64,000 nucleotides of DNA. Origin: JANLQX01 sp031368215 (lineage in GTDB: Bacteria; Actinomycetota; Acidimicrobiia; Acidimicrobiales; JANYDT01). Made by a program: the position numbers and the translations under genes. How positions within the stretch are numbered: position 1 is the first letter of the stretch; every line of letters starts with the position of its first letter. Positions 46,849 to 55,560 of this stretch are shown here, piece after piece. The notes beneath the pieces are model-generated. The model did not search any database and was not told the origin of the DNA. It saw only the letters and a list, made by a program, of their open reading frames with translations. Location of the stretch: positions 1 through 64,000 of the forward strand of contig JANLRD010000024.1 in the NCBI GenBank assembly GCA_031368215.1. Reading direction: 5' to 3'.

Positions 46849-47508
46849 GTGTCCGAAACCCCGCCGATCTCGTTCGCCGACCTCCGTCAGGACTACCTCG
46901 TCGGCGCGCTGAACGAGGACGAGGTCGATGCCGACCCGTTCACGCAGTTCCGTCGGTGGTTCGACGATGCGAGCGCGGTTCACGTCCCCGGAACGGATGA
47001 GCCCCATGCGATGACGCTGGCGACGGTCCTCGAGGGCCAGCCGATGACACGCACCGTGCTGCTGAAGGGACTGGATGCTCGAGGTTTCGTGTGGTTCACG
47101 AACTATGCCAGCCAGAAGGGCCGGGCGCTGGCTGTCGAACCGCGGGCCGCGCTCACCTTCTACTGGGGACGCCTGGAGCGCCAGGTGAACGTTGTCGGCC
47201 GGGTCGAGCGGGTCACTGCCGAGGAGAGCGACGAATACTTCCGGTCCCGTCCGATTGGGAGCCGGATCGGCGCAATCGTAAGCGCGCAAAGTAGTGTGAT
47301 CGAGAACCGTAGTGTGCTGGAGACGGCTGCTGCGGAGCTGGCGGACATCCCCGAGACCGAGCTGCGACGACCGCCAACGTGGGGCGGGTTCCGGTTGATT
47401 CCGACCTCGATCGAGTTCTGGCAGGGTCGGCCCTCGCGGCTCCACGATCGTCTCCGCTATCGCCTCGCGTCTGACGCGGCGTGGCTCCTCGAGCGACTCG
47501 CGCCGTGA
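46849..47508 (+). CDS. pdxH: Pyridoxamine 5'-phosphate oxidase
   Basis: A 219-residue FMN enzyme forming pyridoxal phosphate. Blocks: LRQDYLVGALNEDEVDADPFTQFRRW, TRTVLLKGLDARGFVWFTNYASQKG (FMN phosphate and ring contacts), WGRLERQVNVVGRVERV, SEYF-like SDEYFRSRP and the C-terminal GGFRLIPTSIEFWQGRPSRLHDR. Start uncertain between GTG 46843 and GTG 46849; I prefer the second, giving VSETPPISF. Supplies cofactor for enzymes such as the PLP lyase in this window. Confidence 0.92.
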   Translation: MSETPPISFADLRQDYLVGALNEDEVDADPFTQFRRWFDDASAVHVPGTDEPHAMTLATVLEGQPMTRTVLLKGLDARGFVWFTNYASQKGRALAVEPRAALTFYWGRLERQVNVVGRVERVTAEESDEYFRSRPIGSRIGAIVSAQSSVIENRSVLETAAAELADIPETELRRPPTWGGFRLIPTSIEFWQGRPSRLHDRLRYRLASDAAWLLERLAP

Positions 47509-47579
47509 CGTAGCGACGCTGCAGTCCCGCATTCCCGCGCCATTGGAGCGAGGGGTTCGGTGCGGTAGCGTCCTCGGCC

Positions 47580-48551
47580 GTGACGGTTCCGACCCGCTCG
47601 CCGTTCGGAGGACTGTGGACGGATCGCGTCGATGCCGATGAGCAGCTCGAGCGACGTCTGCACAGCGGACGGTTCTCCTCCGACCTGACTCCGGCCATCA
47701 CCCGTTGGATCACCGACGGTTACGTGATCCTGCCCGGTGCGGCCGATACCGTGGTCTGCGACCGGCTCGCCGAGGAGCTCGCCGGAGCGTGGCGCGACGG
47801 GCATCCCGACCAGATCGTGGTCGACTCTCGGACCGGAGCGCCCCGCCGGTTGGAAGCTGGCGACGAGACCCGGCTCACCCGAGCCGTCGATGCCCACGTT
47901 CATTTCCGCAGCGCACAGGAGCTCCTGCAGTCGCCTCGAGTGACAGAGTTCCTGCACGCGGTGTTCGACGCTGATCCGCTGTACTTCCAAACGCTGGTCT
48001 TCGAAACCGGTTCCGAACAGGGCCTCCATCAGGACACCGCTTTCGTCGTCGTCGACCGGCCGCTCGAGCTTGTCGGTGTGTGGTTCGCGTTGGAAGACGT
48101 GCGTTCGGGCGCCGGCGAGCTTCAATACGCGCCGGGTAGCCATCGGCTCGCCGACCACTGCTTCGCGCCCGGTCGGCGCCACTTCGATTCAGGCGTCGAC
48201 GGACATGAAGCCCATGTGTCCTACTACCCGTCCATCGCCCGCCGGTGCGACGATGCCGGCCTTTCCGTCTCTCGGTTCCTTCCCAGCAAAGGTGATGTGC
48301 TCGTGTGGTCGGCCGACCTGGTCCACGGTGGCGCGCCGATCACCGACCCGGCGCTGACCCGTCGCAGCCTGGTGGCCCACGCGTGTCCCCTCGACGGCCC
48401 CGATCGTCCGGCTGCCCGACCGCATTTCTTTTCGTTCCTCCCGGGGAACCTGACCACCAAGGCCCTTGCGGCCAGTGCCGCCCGTTACGCGAGTCAGTAT
48501 CACGTCCTGCTCCCGGACGAGGTGACCGCGGCCGACGTCAGTTCCCCGTGA
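47580..48551 (+). CDS. Phytanoyl-CoA dioxygenase (PhyH) family protein
   Basis: A 323-residue Fe(II)/2-oxoglutarate-type dioxygenase. GYVILPGAADT opens the jelly roll near 45; the metal triad is HQD in LHQDTAFV (about 142-144) and the distal His in ADLVHGG (about 248), followed by RRSLVAH with the Arg that binds 2-oxoglutarate. GTG start. PhyH members hydroxylate lipids, alkaloids or ectoine; substrate here unknown. Monocistronic, 71 nt after pdxH. Confidence 0.85.
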   Translation: MTVPTRSPFGGLWTDRVDADEQLERRLHSGRFSSDLTPAITRWITDGYVILPGAADTVVCDRLAEELAGAWRDGHPDQIVVDSRTGAPRRLEAGDETRLTRAVDAHVHFRSAQELLQSPRVTEFLHAVFDADPLYFQTLVFETGSEQGLHQDTAFVVVDRPLELVGVWFALEDVRSGAGELQYAPGSHRLADHCFAPGRRHFDSGVDGHEAHVSYYPSIARRCDDAGLSVSRFLPSKGDVLVWSADLVHGGAPITDPALTRRSLVAHACPLDGPDRPAARPHFFSFLPGNLTTKALAASAARYASQYHVLLPDEVTAADVSSP

Positions 48552-48689
48552 TGCGGTAGCTGAGGATCCGGTCGGCGTCTGCGGCTCCCAGTGATCGAAG
48601 CCGCTTCAATGGCCGAATCGCTCGAGCAACTGACGCGCCCCCGCTTGGCGCTCTGCGCCACATCATGCGCGCCACGGTTGCGTTGAGGC

Positions 48690-48975
48690 TCACAGGATCG
48701 TTGTCGTCGTGGTCGTCGGGGTCGCTGTGGTGGTGGGTAGAACCGTCGTGGTCGTGGTTGTGGTCGGAATCGTTGTGGTGGTGGGTAGAACCGTCGTGGT
48801 CGTGGTTGTGGTTGTGATCGCTGCGGTTGTCGTCGTCGTTGTCGGGATCGTGGTCGTCGTGGTCGTCGTGGGAATCGTGGTTGTTGTTGCCGAAATGGTT
48901 GTTGTGGTCGTTGTCGCGGTCGGGATCGTGATTGTTGTCGTCGGAGGAGTCGTCGTTGTCGTCGGGGAGCTCGGG
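48690..48975. repeat. Low-complexity Thr-coding tract
   Basis: On the plus strand a run of GTCGTGGTTGTGGT-type units; on the coding strand it encodes the poly-Thr tail of the HD-GYP protein. Two longer near-identical blocks (48740-48775 and 48785-48815 regions) show recent duplication. A second similar tract at 49855-50020 encodes the stalk. Confidence 0.7.
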
Positions 48976-51623
48976 GTGGGCGAGATCTCCAGCCGAGCGT
49001 CACCCTGTCCGCTGTTGTTCTTGAAGTGCACCACGACCGCGTGCTTTCCGGCGCTGAGTTTGGGTGTCGCCCAGACCTCGATGGTCGGGCTCGTTCCCCA
49101 CTTCTCGAGGATCTGGCGACCGTCCACCCATATCCGCATCGAGTCGTCGCTCCTCGTCGTGAACCGTGTGACACCGGCGGCGAAGGTGAACTCGGCCGTC
49201 CACGACGCACTGAAGTTGGTGAACGTCGTCATGCCGGGAGGGGTCGAGCTCGCGTTGTACCTCTCGTCGAAGACCGGGTCGCAGACGGTGGATACGGGAG
49301 AACCGGTCACCGACGTGGTGTTGAAGAACTGCACGAGCCATTCGCCCGGGTTGCACGAGATGGTGGCGGCCGCCGCGGCGGGAAGCGGTACCGACGATGG
49401 CATCGGCGCGCTCGCGGGTCCGCTCGCGAAGGCAGGGGTGAACGCGAGTGCGGCGCGCGCCGATCCGCTCTTCGGCCGATAGGTCACGTCGATTGTGTGG
49501 GTTCCAGCGCTGAGGGTCTTCTCCGTCAGCGCGGTGAGGACAGCCGTGTTCTGGGAACCCGAACCCTGTTTGAACACTTGGACACCGTCGATCGACATCG
49601 ATGACACGTCGCTCGTGGTGGTGAAGAAGCTGTAGAGCCTTGTGGTTGCGACGGTGACAGTCGCTGACCAGGCTGCTTCGAACGTCGACGAGATCCCCGA
49701 CATGGGCGAAGCGCCGCTCGCCAGCGAGAGGTTGAGGCTCGTCTCGCATTGAACCGCCTGACTCGACCCGGAGGTGTAGGTGGCCCGCCACGCACCGGGA
49801 CACGCCGCAGGCCATGTCGTCGTCGGCGCCGGTGGGACCGTTGCTGTGGGCGGAGGGGGCGATTCGGTCGTCGTGGTCGGCGCGATCGTTGTTGTGGTGG
49901 TCGTGGGTGCGGTTGTCGTGGTCGTGGTCGTTGTCGTCGTGGTCGATGTCGCGGGCGATGGCCGCGTGGTCGTGGTGCTGGGCCGGGTCGTTGTGGTGGC
50001 CGCCGGTGACGTCGGAGGGGGGCTTTCCGGGGCTGGCCTGGTGGTCGGGGGGGCCGTGATCAGCGGAATGGTTCCGCTGATCCAGCCGTCGAGGAGCGTG
50101 GTCGACGTCGACGGAATCGGCGGTCGAGTCGAGGTGAGCGGGGTAGTCGGGAACAGGTCGGTGGCGATGGTCGTGGGTGTGCCGGCCGCGGCAACAACTT
50201 CGGGCAGCGTGGTGGCTTGTGTCGTCGGGGAACGGTCCGTTCGTTCGAGCAGTCTCCCGGCGACGGCTCGGGTCTCCGCACGCATCGGACGGAACGCGAG
50301 GTTGTTCGGCACCGCCGATGGCGCGAGCGTCGTGGTCACGGCGACGGCGAGGGTCGTGACCGTCGCTTTGGCCGCCGCCGCGGCCGCCGCCAGTGGCGTC
50401 GAAACCACCGTGCCGGCACCGCCGCTGAAGAAGACCAGCCCGCTCTCGGGGGCCGATTGCGCGGCCATCTGCATACCCCGAACGAATGGTGCGGCCATGG
50501 ACACCCCCGTTGACGCACTCACACCGCCGGACACGCTCTGCGCGATCGTCGCCACCGGGCCATTGCCGGACGCAAGGTGGCTGATAACGCTGGAGAGCAG
50601 CCCGGCCGACCTCCGGGTCTTCTTCGACCCCACCTTGAGGAACGCCCGCACGACGGCCGGATCGAAGTGGGTCCCTGAACACTTGACCAGTTCGGCCCGG
50701 GCGTCCTCGTACGACATCGGCTTCTTGTACGAGCGCGCCGCCGTCATCACCTCGAAGCTGTCTGCCACGGCAACGATCCGCGCCTGCAGCGCGATCTGCT
50801 CGCCCTTGAGACCACGTGGATACCCCGAGCCGTCCCACCGCTCGTGGTGCTCCTCGATGACACGGGCCGATTCGCCCAACCATGCTCGAAGCGGACCGAT
50901 CCGATCGTGCCCTTCCATCGGGTGTGACTGGAGAATCGCCCATTCGTCAGCGGTCGGCTTGCCGGGCTTGTTGAGGATCTCGGCCGGCACGGCCAGCTTG
51001 CCGATGTCGTGGAGGACCGAGGCCCATCGCAGCCGGTTCCGCTCGACCTCGCTCAGGCCCATCTCCTGGGCGATTACTTCGGAGAGTGCGCGGACCTTCT
51101 CGGTGTGGCCGCGCGTCTTGCGGTCGTGGCGGTTGAGCGCCTCGATCAGATCCAGTACCTGGAGCGCCGCCTGCTGGGGGTCATCGGCGAGCCCCTGGGA
51201 GATGAACTCGCTGATGACGCGTTCGCCGTTTGCGGTATTGCCCATTCGCAGCGCCGTCTTCACCCGAGATGGTGCTTCCTCGGGAAAGTTGAGGTTCATC
51301 TGGCACAGGGCCGAGAGCGGCAGAAGACGCTCGGTCAAACGCCCGATCCGGTTGGCCACCACAGTGGCGACGACGAACATCAGAGCGATCCAGCCGAAAC
51401 GGGTCGGCGTCGGCCAGGAGCCCCGATAGACGACGCGGCCCAGCGCTGTGGTCACGGCGATCGCGCCGCCGACCGGAACGACGAACGCCACCAGCCGGAT
51501 GGCGCGTGCCATCCAGGGGCGGCTCTGCCAGCCGGCGCGGTTTGCATAATCCTGTGGTTTGGTTTCGGCGAGGGCCATTGGAGCCTTGGCGTGACTGGAG
51601 ACGAAAGAATCCGTCCCAGGCAT
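48690..51623 (-). CDS. HD-GYP protein with two external PA14-like domains on Thr-rich stalks
   Basis: A 977-residue membrane protein. Two helices (43-66 and 76-93), then a cytoplasmic HD-GYP domain with HDIGK (205-209) and HHERWDGSGYP (259-269), i.e. a cyclic-di-GMP phosphodiesterase signature. A hydrophobic Ala/Val-rich stretch (395-433) leads into a Thr/Pro/Ser stalk (about 465-605, including an uninterrupted Thr run), a PA14-like domain (608-730: AWRATYTSG, FEAAWSATVT, MSIDGVQVF), a second one (757-882: EWLVQFFNTT, FSASWTAEFTF, MRIWVDGRQI) and a poly-Thr tail (883-977). Cys pairs flank each external domain. Start ATG at 51623 chosen with an AGCAGG site; 51578 is an alternative. Confidence 0.85.
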   Translation of the reverse strand: MPGTDSFVSSHAKAPMALAETKPQDYANRAGWQSRPWMARAIRLVAFVVPVGGAIAVTTALGRVVYRGSWPTPTRFGWIALMFVVATVVANRIGRLTERLLPLSALCQMNLNFPEEAPSRVKTALRMGNTANGERVISEFISQGLADDPQQAALQVLDLIEALNRHDRKTRGHTEKVRALSEVIAQEMGLSEVERNRLRWASVLHDIGKLAVPAEILNKPGKPTADEWAILQSHPMEGHDRIGPLRAWLGESARVIEEHHERWDGSGYPRGLKGEQIALQARIVAVADSFEVMTAARSYKKPMSYEDARAELVKCSGTHFDPAVVRAFLKVGSKKTRRSAGLLSSVISHLASGNGPVATIAQSVSGGVSASTGVSMAAPFVRGMQMAAQSAPESGLVFFSGGAGTVVSTPLAAAAAAAKATVTTLAVAVTTTLAPSAVPNNLAFRPMRAETRAVAGRLLERTDRSPTTQATTLPEVVAAAGTPTTIATDLFPTTPLTSTRPPIPSTSTTLLDGWISGTIPLITAPPTTRPAPESPPPTSPAATTTTRPSTTTTRPSPATSTTTTTTTTTTTAPTTTTTTIAPTTTTESPPPPTATVPPAPTTTWPAACPGAWRATYTSGSSQAVQCETSLNLSLASGASPMSGISSTFEAAWSATVTVATTRLYSFFTTTSDVSSMSIDGVQVFKQGSGSQNTAVLTALTEKTLSAGTHTIDVTYRPKSGSARAALAFTPAFASGPASAPMPSSVPLPAAAAATISCNPGEWLVQFFNTTSVTGSPVSTVCDPVFDERYNASSTPPGMTTFTNFSASWTAEFTFAAGVTRFTTRSDDSMRIWVDGRQILEKWGTSPTIEVWATPKLSAGKHAVVVHFKNNSGQGDARLEISPTPSSPTTTTTPPTTTITIPTATTTTTTISATTTTIPTTTTTTTIPTTTTTTAAITTTTTTTTVLPTTTTIPTTTTTTTVLPTTTATPTTTTTTIL

Positions 51624-51688
51624 CGACCTGCTCGCGAACGGGGTGAATAGGGCGTTGGGCCCAAGAGTGACGCAGCCGTTAGATTCCG

Positions 51689-52438
51689 ATGCCCATGGGT
51701 GTCGTCGAGGTTGCGCAAGCCGTTGCGCGGGAGATCGAAGCGACCCGTTCACTGCTCGACCGGTCACCGATCGTGCTCGGAGTGGGTGGCTCGGTGGCCG
51801 TAGGCAAGTCCACGTTGGCCCAGGATGTTTCGGCCCTCGCAGCGGCCCGCAACGGCTGGAGCGTCACCACCATCGGAACCGACGGCTTCCTGTTCCCGAA
51901 CCGCGCACTCGCCGAGCGCGGCGTGCTCGACCGCAAGGGTGAACCGGACACCTATGACGAAGCCGCTCTTCTGCGGGTGATCTCATGTGTCCGTGAAGGA
52001 GCACAAGTCGTGCAAGTGCCCCGGTATTCGCACCGGACCTTCGACGTCGAACCGGGCGAGCCGGTGGTCATCGGCGACGTGGTGATCATCGAAGGGGTCA
52101 ACGCTCTGCAGCCCGGTCTGGTCGTGGCGTACGACCTGTCGGTCTACCTCGACGCCGACGAGGAGGTGATCATCGGTTGGTTCGTCGAGCGGTTCCTGAC
52201 CATGGTGATCGCCGCTGAATCCGATTCCGAGAGCTTCTATCGGCGATTCGTCGACCTCGATGCGTCCGGCCGCGTGTCGATGGCACATGCCGTGTGGTCG
52301 GCGATCAACGGTCCGAACCTGCACCGTTTCATCGCGCCGACCAGAGACGCAGCAGACGTGGTGGTGACCCTCGATGCCGGCCACGGCGTCATCGGCGTTG
52401 CGGCGGGTCGGCGGCGGCTCAGACCAGAAAGGTCGTGA
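51689..52438 (+). CDS. coaA: Type I pantothenate kinase-like protein
   Basis: A 249-residue P-loop kinase. GVGGSVAVGKST (Walker A, about 31-42), TTIGTDGFLFPNRALAERGVLDRKGEPDTYDEAALL, which is the pantothenate-binding signature of CoaA rather than of uridine kinase, then VPRYSHRTFDVEPGEPVVIGDVVIIEGVNALQ. It phosphorylates pantothenate, the step after PanC. It is shorter than E. coli CoaA (316) because the N-terminal helices are reduced. Its 3' end overlaps the convergent homospermidine synthase gene by 20 nt. Confidence 0.85.
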   Translation: MPMGVVEVAQAVAREIEATRSLLDRSPIVLGVGGSVAVGKSTLAQDVSALAAARNGWSVTTIGTDGFLFPNRALAERGVLDRKGEPDTYDEAALLRVISCVREGAQVVQVPRYSHRTFDVEPGEPVVIGDVVIIEGVNALQPGLVVAYDLSVYLDADEEVIIGWFVERFLTMVIAAESDSESFYRRFVDLDASGRVSMAHAVWSAINGPNLHRFIAPTRDAADVVVTLDAGHGVIGVAAGRRRLRPERS

Positions 52439-53900
52439 ACTGCCAGGTCTCATCGGGGTCGTCGGTGCGGATCGCCGGCTGGGTGAATCGTTCGAAGAGC
52501 GCAGACTCGGCACGGTTGCCCAGCGGCGTCCAATCGTTCGGCGCGGAGTGGTACGTGCCGAGGTAGGGCCGGCAGATCTCGAGGATCCGTTCGTGGTCGA
52601 GCTCGTCGGGCACGCAGATTCCGCGATCCGCGTTCTCGATCATCCAGACGACGGCAGCCATGACCGAAACCGCGACCTGCACGGTGGTTGCGCTCTGACC
52701 CGGCACGAGTGCACGGGCTTCGTCGATGGTGAGGACCGAACCGGTCCACCAGCTGGTGTACGGATGGCCCATGAGAAGGATGCCCATGGCGTCGGCGCCC
52801 CCCGGGAGGATCTCGTCGTTGAGGATCCGCTGGCGTTCGGGCATCACGAGGTGGTTCTGGCGGAGTTCGTGAAGTGATGCGATGGCGGAGTCGCTCGGAC
52901 AGTAGGTGTAGTGGACCGTGGGCCGGTAAACCGCACGGTCGCCGTCCCACACGGTGAGGTGGTCGCTGATTGTGAAGGCCTCGCCGTGGCGGATGACCAT
53001 GCCGTGGATCTCCCCGAGCGGAGTCCATGACCGGACCACCGTGTCCATCCCCATCCGGGCGAGGGTGATCTGGTTCGACGGTCCGTACTGGTGCACGTAG
53101 GCGTCGGCGGGCATGCGCCGTTCGTGGGTGCCCCAGCCGAGCTCGGCCGGTGCGACGCCTTCTTCGTAGAGACCCTCGACGCTCCAGGTGTTGACGAACT
53201 CGCCGCGCTGCTTGGGCTTGTCGGTGATCTGGGTGTCGAGCTCGGCCACGTGGATGACCTTGACGCCGAGCAGCATGGCAGTGTCGTTGAACCGTCGCTT
53301 GTCGAGCGCATCGTTGAGCAGTTCGGCAGTGTCCGCGTCGACCTTCTTCTCGAAAATGGCGCGACGGCCGATGGTCGTGAGCGCGTCTTTGGTGAAGTGG
53401 GAAACCAGACCCGGGTTGGCTCCGTGTTCGAGCACGGCCGTGGGTCCAGGCGTGGTCCAGCGGGCCATCATGCGTCGAAGCTCCATGTGTCGGACGTAGA
53501 GGCTCCGTTCGCGCGGGTCCTGGCGTTCGGCGTCGGTGTAGGCGTCCCAGAGCTCGACGCTGGTGTTCAGGTAGCGGACACCGGCGTCGTGACACCACTG
53601 CAGGATCTCGCCGGCGTCGATGTTCCACGCGAGGTCAAGAAGAATGTCGCCGTCGCCGAGATGGCGTCGGAGAACCTCGCCGAGGTTGTGCTGCTCGACC
53701 CGGTCGACCACGTAGGTGACGCCCCTCGCGATCTCGTCAGCGATGCGGGCCCGGTTGTCGACGAAGTCCATCACCGTGATCTGCTCGGGTGAGCAGACGT
53801 GTCGCAGGAGCAGCGGAAGCGTGCATTGAGCGACGGATCCGCACCCGAGAACGAGGATGCGGCCGGTGAACGGGACGCGGGGCAACAACGTGGGCTCCAT
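52419..53900 (-). CDS. Homospermidine synthase family protein
   Basis: A 493-residue NAD-dependent enzyme of the saccharopine-dehydrogenase-like fold. Rossmann motif GCGSVAQCTLPLL (19-31), then LDLAWNIDAGEILQWCHDAGVRYLNTSVE, TTPGPTAVLEHGANPGLVSHFTKDAL, GWGTHERRMPADA and GHPYTSWWTGS. All are typical of bacterial homospermidine synthase, which makes homospermidine from putrescine. Start ATG MEPTLLPRVP; the longer frame runs through the palindromic element and is rejected. No other polyamine gene lies nearby. Confidence 0.9.
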   Translation of the reverse strand: MEPTLLPRVPFTGRILVLGCGSVAQCTLPLLLRHVCSPEQITVMDFVDNRARIADEIARGVTYVVDRVEQHNLGEVLRRHLGDGDILLDLAWNIDAGEILQWCHDAGVRYLNTSVELWDAYTDAERQDPRERSLYVRHMELRRMMARWTTPGPTAVLEHGANPGLVSHFTKDALTTIGRRAIFEKKVDADTAELLNDALDKRRFNDTAMLLGVKVIHVAELDTQITDKPKQRGEFVNTWSVEGLYEEGVAPAELGWGTHERRMPADAYVHQYGPSNQITLARMGMDTVVRSWTPLGEIHGMVIRHGEAFTISDHLTVWDGDRAVYRPTVHYTYCPSDSAIASLHELRQNHLVMPERQRILNDEILPGGADAMGILLMGHPYTSWWTGSVLTIDEARALVPGQSATTVQVAVSVMAAVVWMIENADRGICVPDELDHERILEICRPYLGTYHSAPNDWTPLGNRAESALFERFTQPAIRTDDPDETWQFTTFLV

Positions 53901-54094
53901 CAATTGGAGGCTCCTTCTTGGGCAGGTTGATCGCCGATGCGCGCACGGGGCGGCACCGGCACGGCGAACAGGGGACGCGCATTCCGGCTGCGGTTGCGAC
54001 CGGGCAACGATCCGTCTGTGGCACGGGACTCGGCCCAAGGACGGCCCGAAAATGGTAGTGGCCGCGCCGGTCGGTTTGAACCGCCACCGATGCT

Positions 54095-54163
54095 GGGAGA
54101 GAGGTTGCCCCCATATATGGGGGCAAAACACCTCCTAAGGCCGTTGGGAGGTGTTCGGCCGCA
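54095..54163 (+). repeat. 69-nt dispersed palindromic element, copy B
   Basis: Opposite orientation to 39098-39166, 62 of 69 identical without gaps. It contains the 18-nt perfect palindrome GCCCCCATATATGGGGGC (54107-54124) and the stem AACACCTCC/GGAGGTGTT (54127-54135 with 54147-54155). It lies upstream of the homospermidine synthase gene. Confidence 0.8.
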
Positions 54164-54177
54164 TCGGTCGGGGCCTG

Positions 54178-54197
54178 GGTAGGTCGAATGACCTACC
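54178..54197. promoter_or_regulatory. Candidate TetR operator
   Basis: GGTAGGT-N6-ACCTACC, perfect 7-nt arms with a 6-nt centre, 141 nt upstream of the tetR start in the divergent gap. Size and symmetry fit TetR-family autoregulatory sites. Confidence 0.4.
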
Positions 54198-54337
54198 GCA
54201 GCGAACTGGCCGTCGGGCGCGGCAAGAAAACCTGTTCAGGTCCCCGGATGCCGTGCCGATGCTGCATGCATCCGTTGTCCTTGCGGCTTCCGTTCCGACG
54301 GGCAGCACAGAACCTGAATCCATCACGAAGGGGAACC

Positions 54338-54982
54338 ATGCTCCTCGATCACGCCCTGCCGAACGCCGCCGACGGTGCACCGCTGCGCCGCGGCGAGCGC
54401 CGCAAGCAACATACGAAGCGCCGCCTGCTCGATGCTGCCGCCGAGACCTACGCCGTCATGGGCGTGGAAGGGGCGACGATCAGCGCTATCACCGAGCGCG
54501 CCGACGTGGGGCTGGGCACGTTCTACCTGCACTTCGACGACAAGGACACGATTGCTGCCACGGTTTCCGCCATCATCGTGCGCGCCATCCTTGTGACCGA
54601 ATCGGCCCTTGCGGCCGAACGAGCGTTGGTTGACGGCACGACCGACCGCCTCGTGCTCCTGGCGCGTGTCGTGATCGACGCCGCGGCCACGTCACCGGGG
54701 CTGTTCTGCGCACTCCTGACCTGGGAAGGGTCTCGGAACGCCCCGCCGTCGTCCCACCCAACGATGCGCGACCTTCTGACCCCGGAACTGGCCACGCGGA
54801 TCGCCCGCGGGGTCGAAACCGGTCAGTACCGCATCGAGGACTCCACGATCACCGCGCACGCCATCCTCGGGATCCTCTCCGCGTGCATCCCGGCCTGGAC
54901 TGCCACGGGACGTACGGATTGGGACACACTCGGCGGCTTCATCGAACGTTCCGTCGCCGGGATGGTTGCCGAGCACGCCTGA
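54338..54982 (+). CDS. TetR/AcrR family transcriptional regulator
   Basis: A 214-residue repressor. AAGGGGAACC precedes the ATG. The N-terminal helix-turn-helix begins TKRRLLDAAAETYAVMGVEGATISAITERADVGLGTFYLHFDDKDTI (about 27-72), the standard TetR pattern with GTFYxHF. The all-helical C-terminal ligand domain has no recognisable specificity. The target is probably the divergent homospermidine synthase gene, itself, or both. Confidence 0.92.
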   Translation: MLLDHALPNAADGAPLRRGERRKQHTKRRLLDAAAETYAVMGVEGATISAITERADVGLGTFYLHFDDKDTIAATVSAIIVRAILVTESALAAERALVDGTTDRLVLLARVVIDAAATSPGLFCALLTWEGSRNAPPSSHPTMRDLLTPELATRIARGVETGQYRIEDSTITAHAILGILSACIPAWTATGRTDWDTLGGFIERSVAGMVAEHA

Positions 54983-55085
54983 GGCACCTGCAGTACCCAC
55001 AACACACGCTCCCTAGCGTCGCAGCCTCGGTTTCTCCCCGAACCGGGGCTGCGTACGCGTCCATGCCGCGTATGCATCATGCAAA

Positions 55086-55113
55086 CGGCCCGGACCCCAA
55101 AGGGCCCGGGCCG
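55086..55113. terminator. Stem-loop between tetR and tRNA-Ser
   Basis: CGGCCCGGACCC (55086-55097) pairs with GGGCCCGGGCCG (55102-55113), one mismatch, loop CAAA. Convergent position lets it end both the tetR transcript and the tRNA-Ser(CGA) transcript. Confidence 0.7.
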
Positions 55114-55136
55114 GTCGTGACGCCGTCGACGTCAGC

Positions 55137-55224
55137 TGGCGGAGAGGGTGGGATTTGAACCCACGGAACCTTGCAGTTCAACGGTTTTCGAGACCGTCCG
55201 ATTCGGCCGCTCTCGCACCTCTCC
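55137..55224 (-). tRNA. tRNA-Ser (anticodon CGA)
   Basis: Minus-strand cloverleaf: acceptor GGAGAGG pairs with CCTCTCC, anticodon arm ACGGT-CTCGAAA-ACCGT giving CGA (codon UCG), a long variable arm as in serine tRNAs, T arm GGGTTCAAATCCC, discriminator G and an encoded CCA (55137-55139). Confidence 0.95.
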
Positions 55225-55321
55225 AACGGCGGAGAAACGTTAGCCGACGCAACGTGCGTGCTGGCCGGTGCATCCGATGTCAGGCTGACGCAGTGATGCC
55301 GCCGGGAGTGGACGGCCAGGC

Positions 55322-55416
55322 GATCTGCGGCACACGAGGGTCCTCACTGAGAGCTGCTGCCTTCCGGCCCTGACTCGGTTCATGGGGTTCTCGTTGCGCA
55401 GGACCCGACCGCCCAC
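55322..55416 (-). ncRNA. ffs: Signal recognition particle RNA, small 4.5S type
   Basis: On the minus strand the domain IV core reads GTCAGGGCCGGAAGGCAGCAGC, in which the conserved GTCAGG...CCGGAAG...GCAGC elements are all present, with GGGTCCT (55400-55406 region) pairing with AGGACCC (55338-55344 region) to close the hairpin. The outer ends are approximate, set by a GCGG/CCGC pairing. It binds Ffh to target membrane proteins. Actinobacterial genomes commonly place it by dnaX, as here. Confidence 0.88.
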
Positions 55417-55560
55417 ACCGAGCGGCACCGGTTGCGATCGTCCGAGGCGGACGGTGAGGCGCATCGCTTGCGCGCTCCAGCTTCAGACTAGCCTCTGCGA
55501 CGCTGTTTCGGTCCGGGTCACTTCCCTCTTCGGGGAAGCCTCGGTTCGTGAGAGCGGCCG

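Larger units (their letters stand above)
53901..54337. promoter_or_regulatory. 437-nt divergent region upstream of homospermidine synthase and tetR
   Basis: No gene seen. Contents in order: GGCCCAAGG (54032-54040) and GGCCCGAAAA (54043-54052), related to the array at 9194; palindromic element copy B (54095-54163); an inverted repeat at 54178-54197 that could be a TetR operator; then about 140 nt leading to the tetR start. Confidence 0.6.

Noticed and set aside
48690..48975. Repeated 30-40 nt blocks resembling a CRISPR array
   Set aside because: Units are degenerate, have no unique spacers and are in frame as poly-Thr codons.
49780..51429. 549-codon plus-strand frame with long Val/Gly runs
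   Set aside because: Complement of the Thr-rich stalk and HD-GYP coding sequence; the Val-rich run is only the reverse of Thr codons.
52419..54131. Longer homospermidine synthase frame through the palindromic element
   Set aside because: The added 77 residues translate the repeat and intergenic sequence; the ATG at 53900 begins the family domain.
53937..54182. Short frames across the palindromic elements encoding similar peptides (GERLPPYMG...KHL) at both copies
   Set aside because: The peptide likeness follows from the nucleotide repeat itself; substitutions preserve stems, not codons, and no ribosome binding site or start is conserved.
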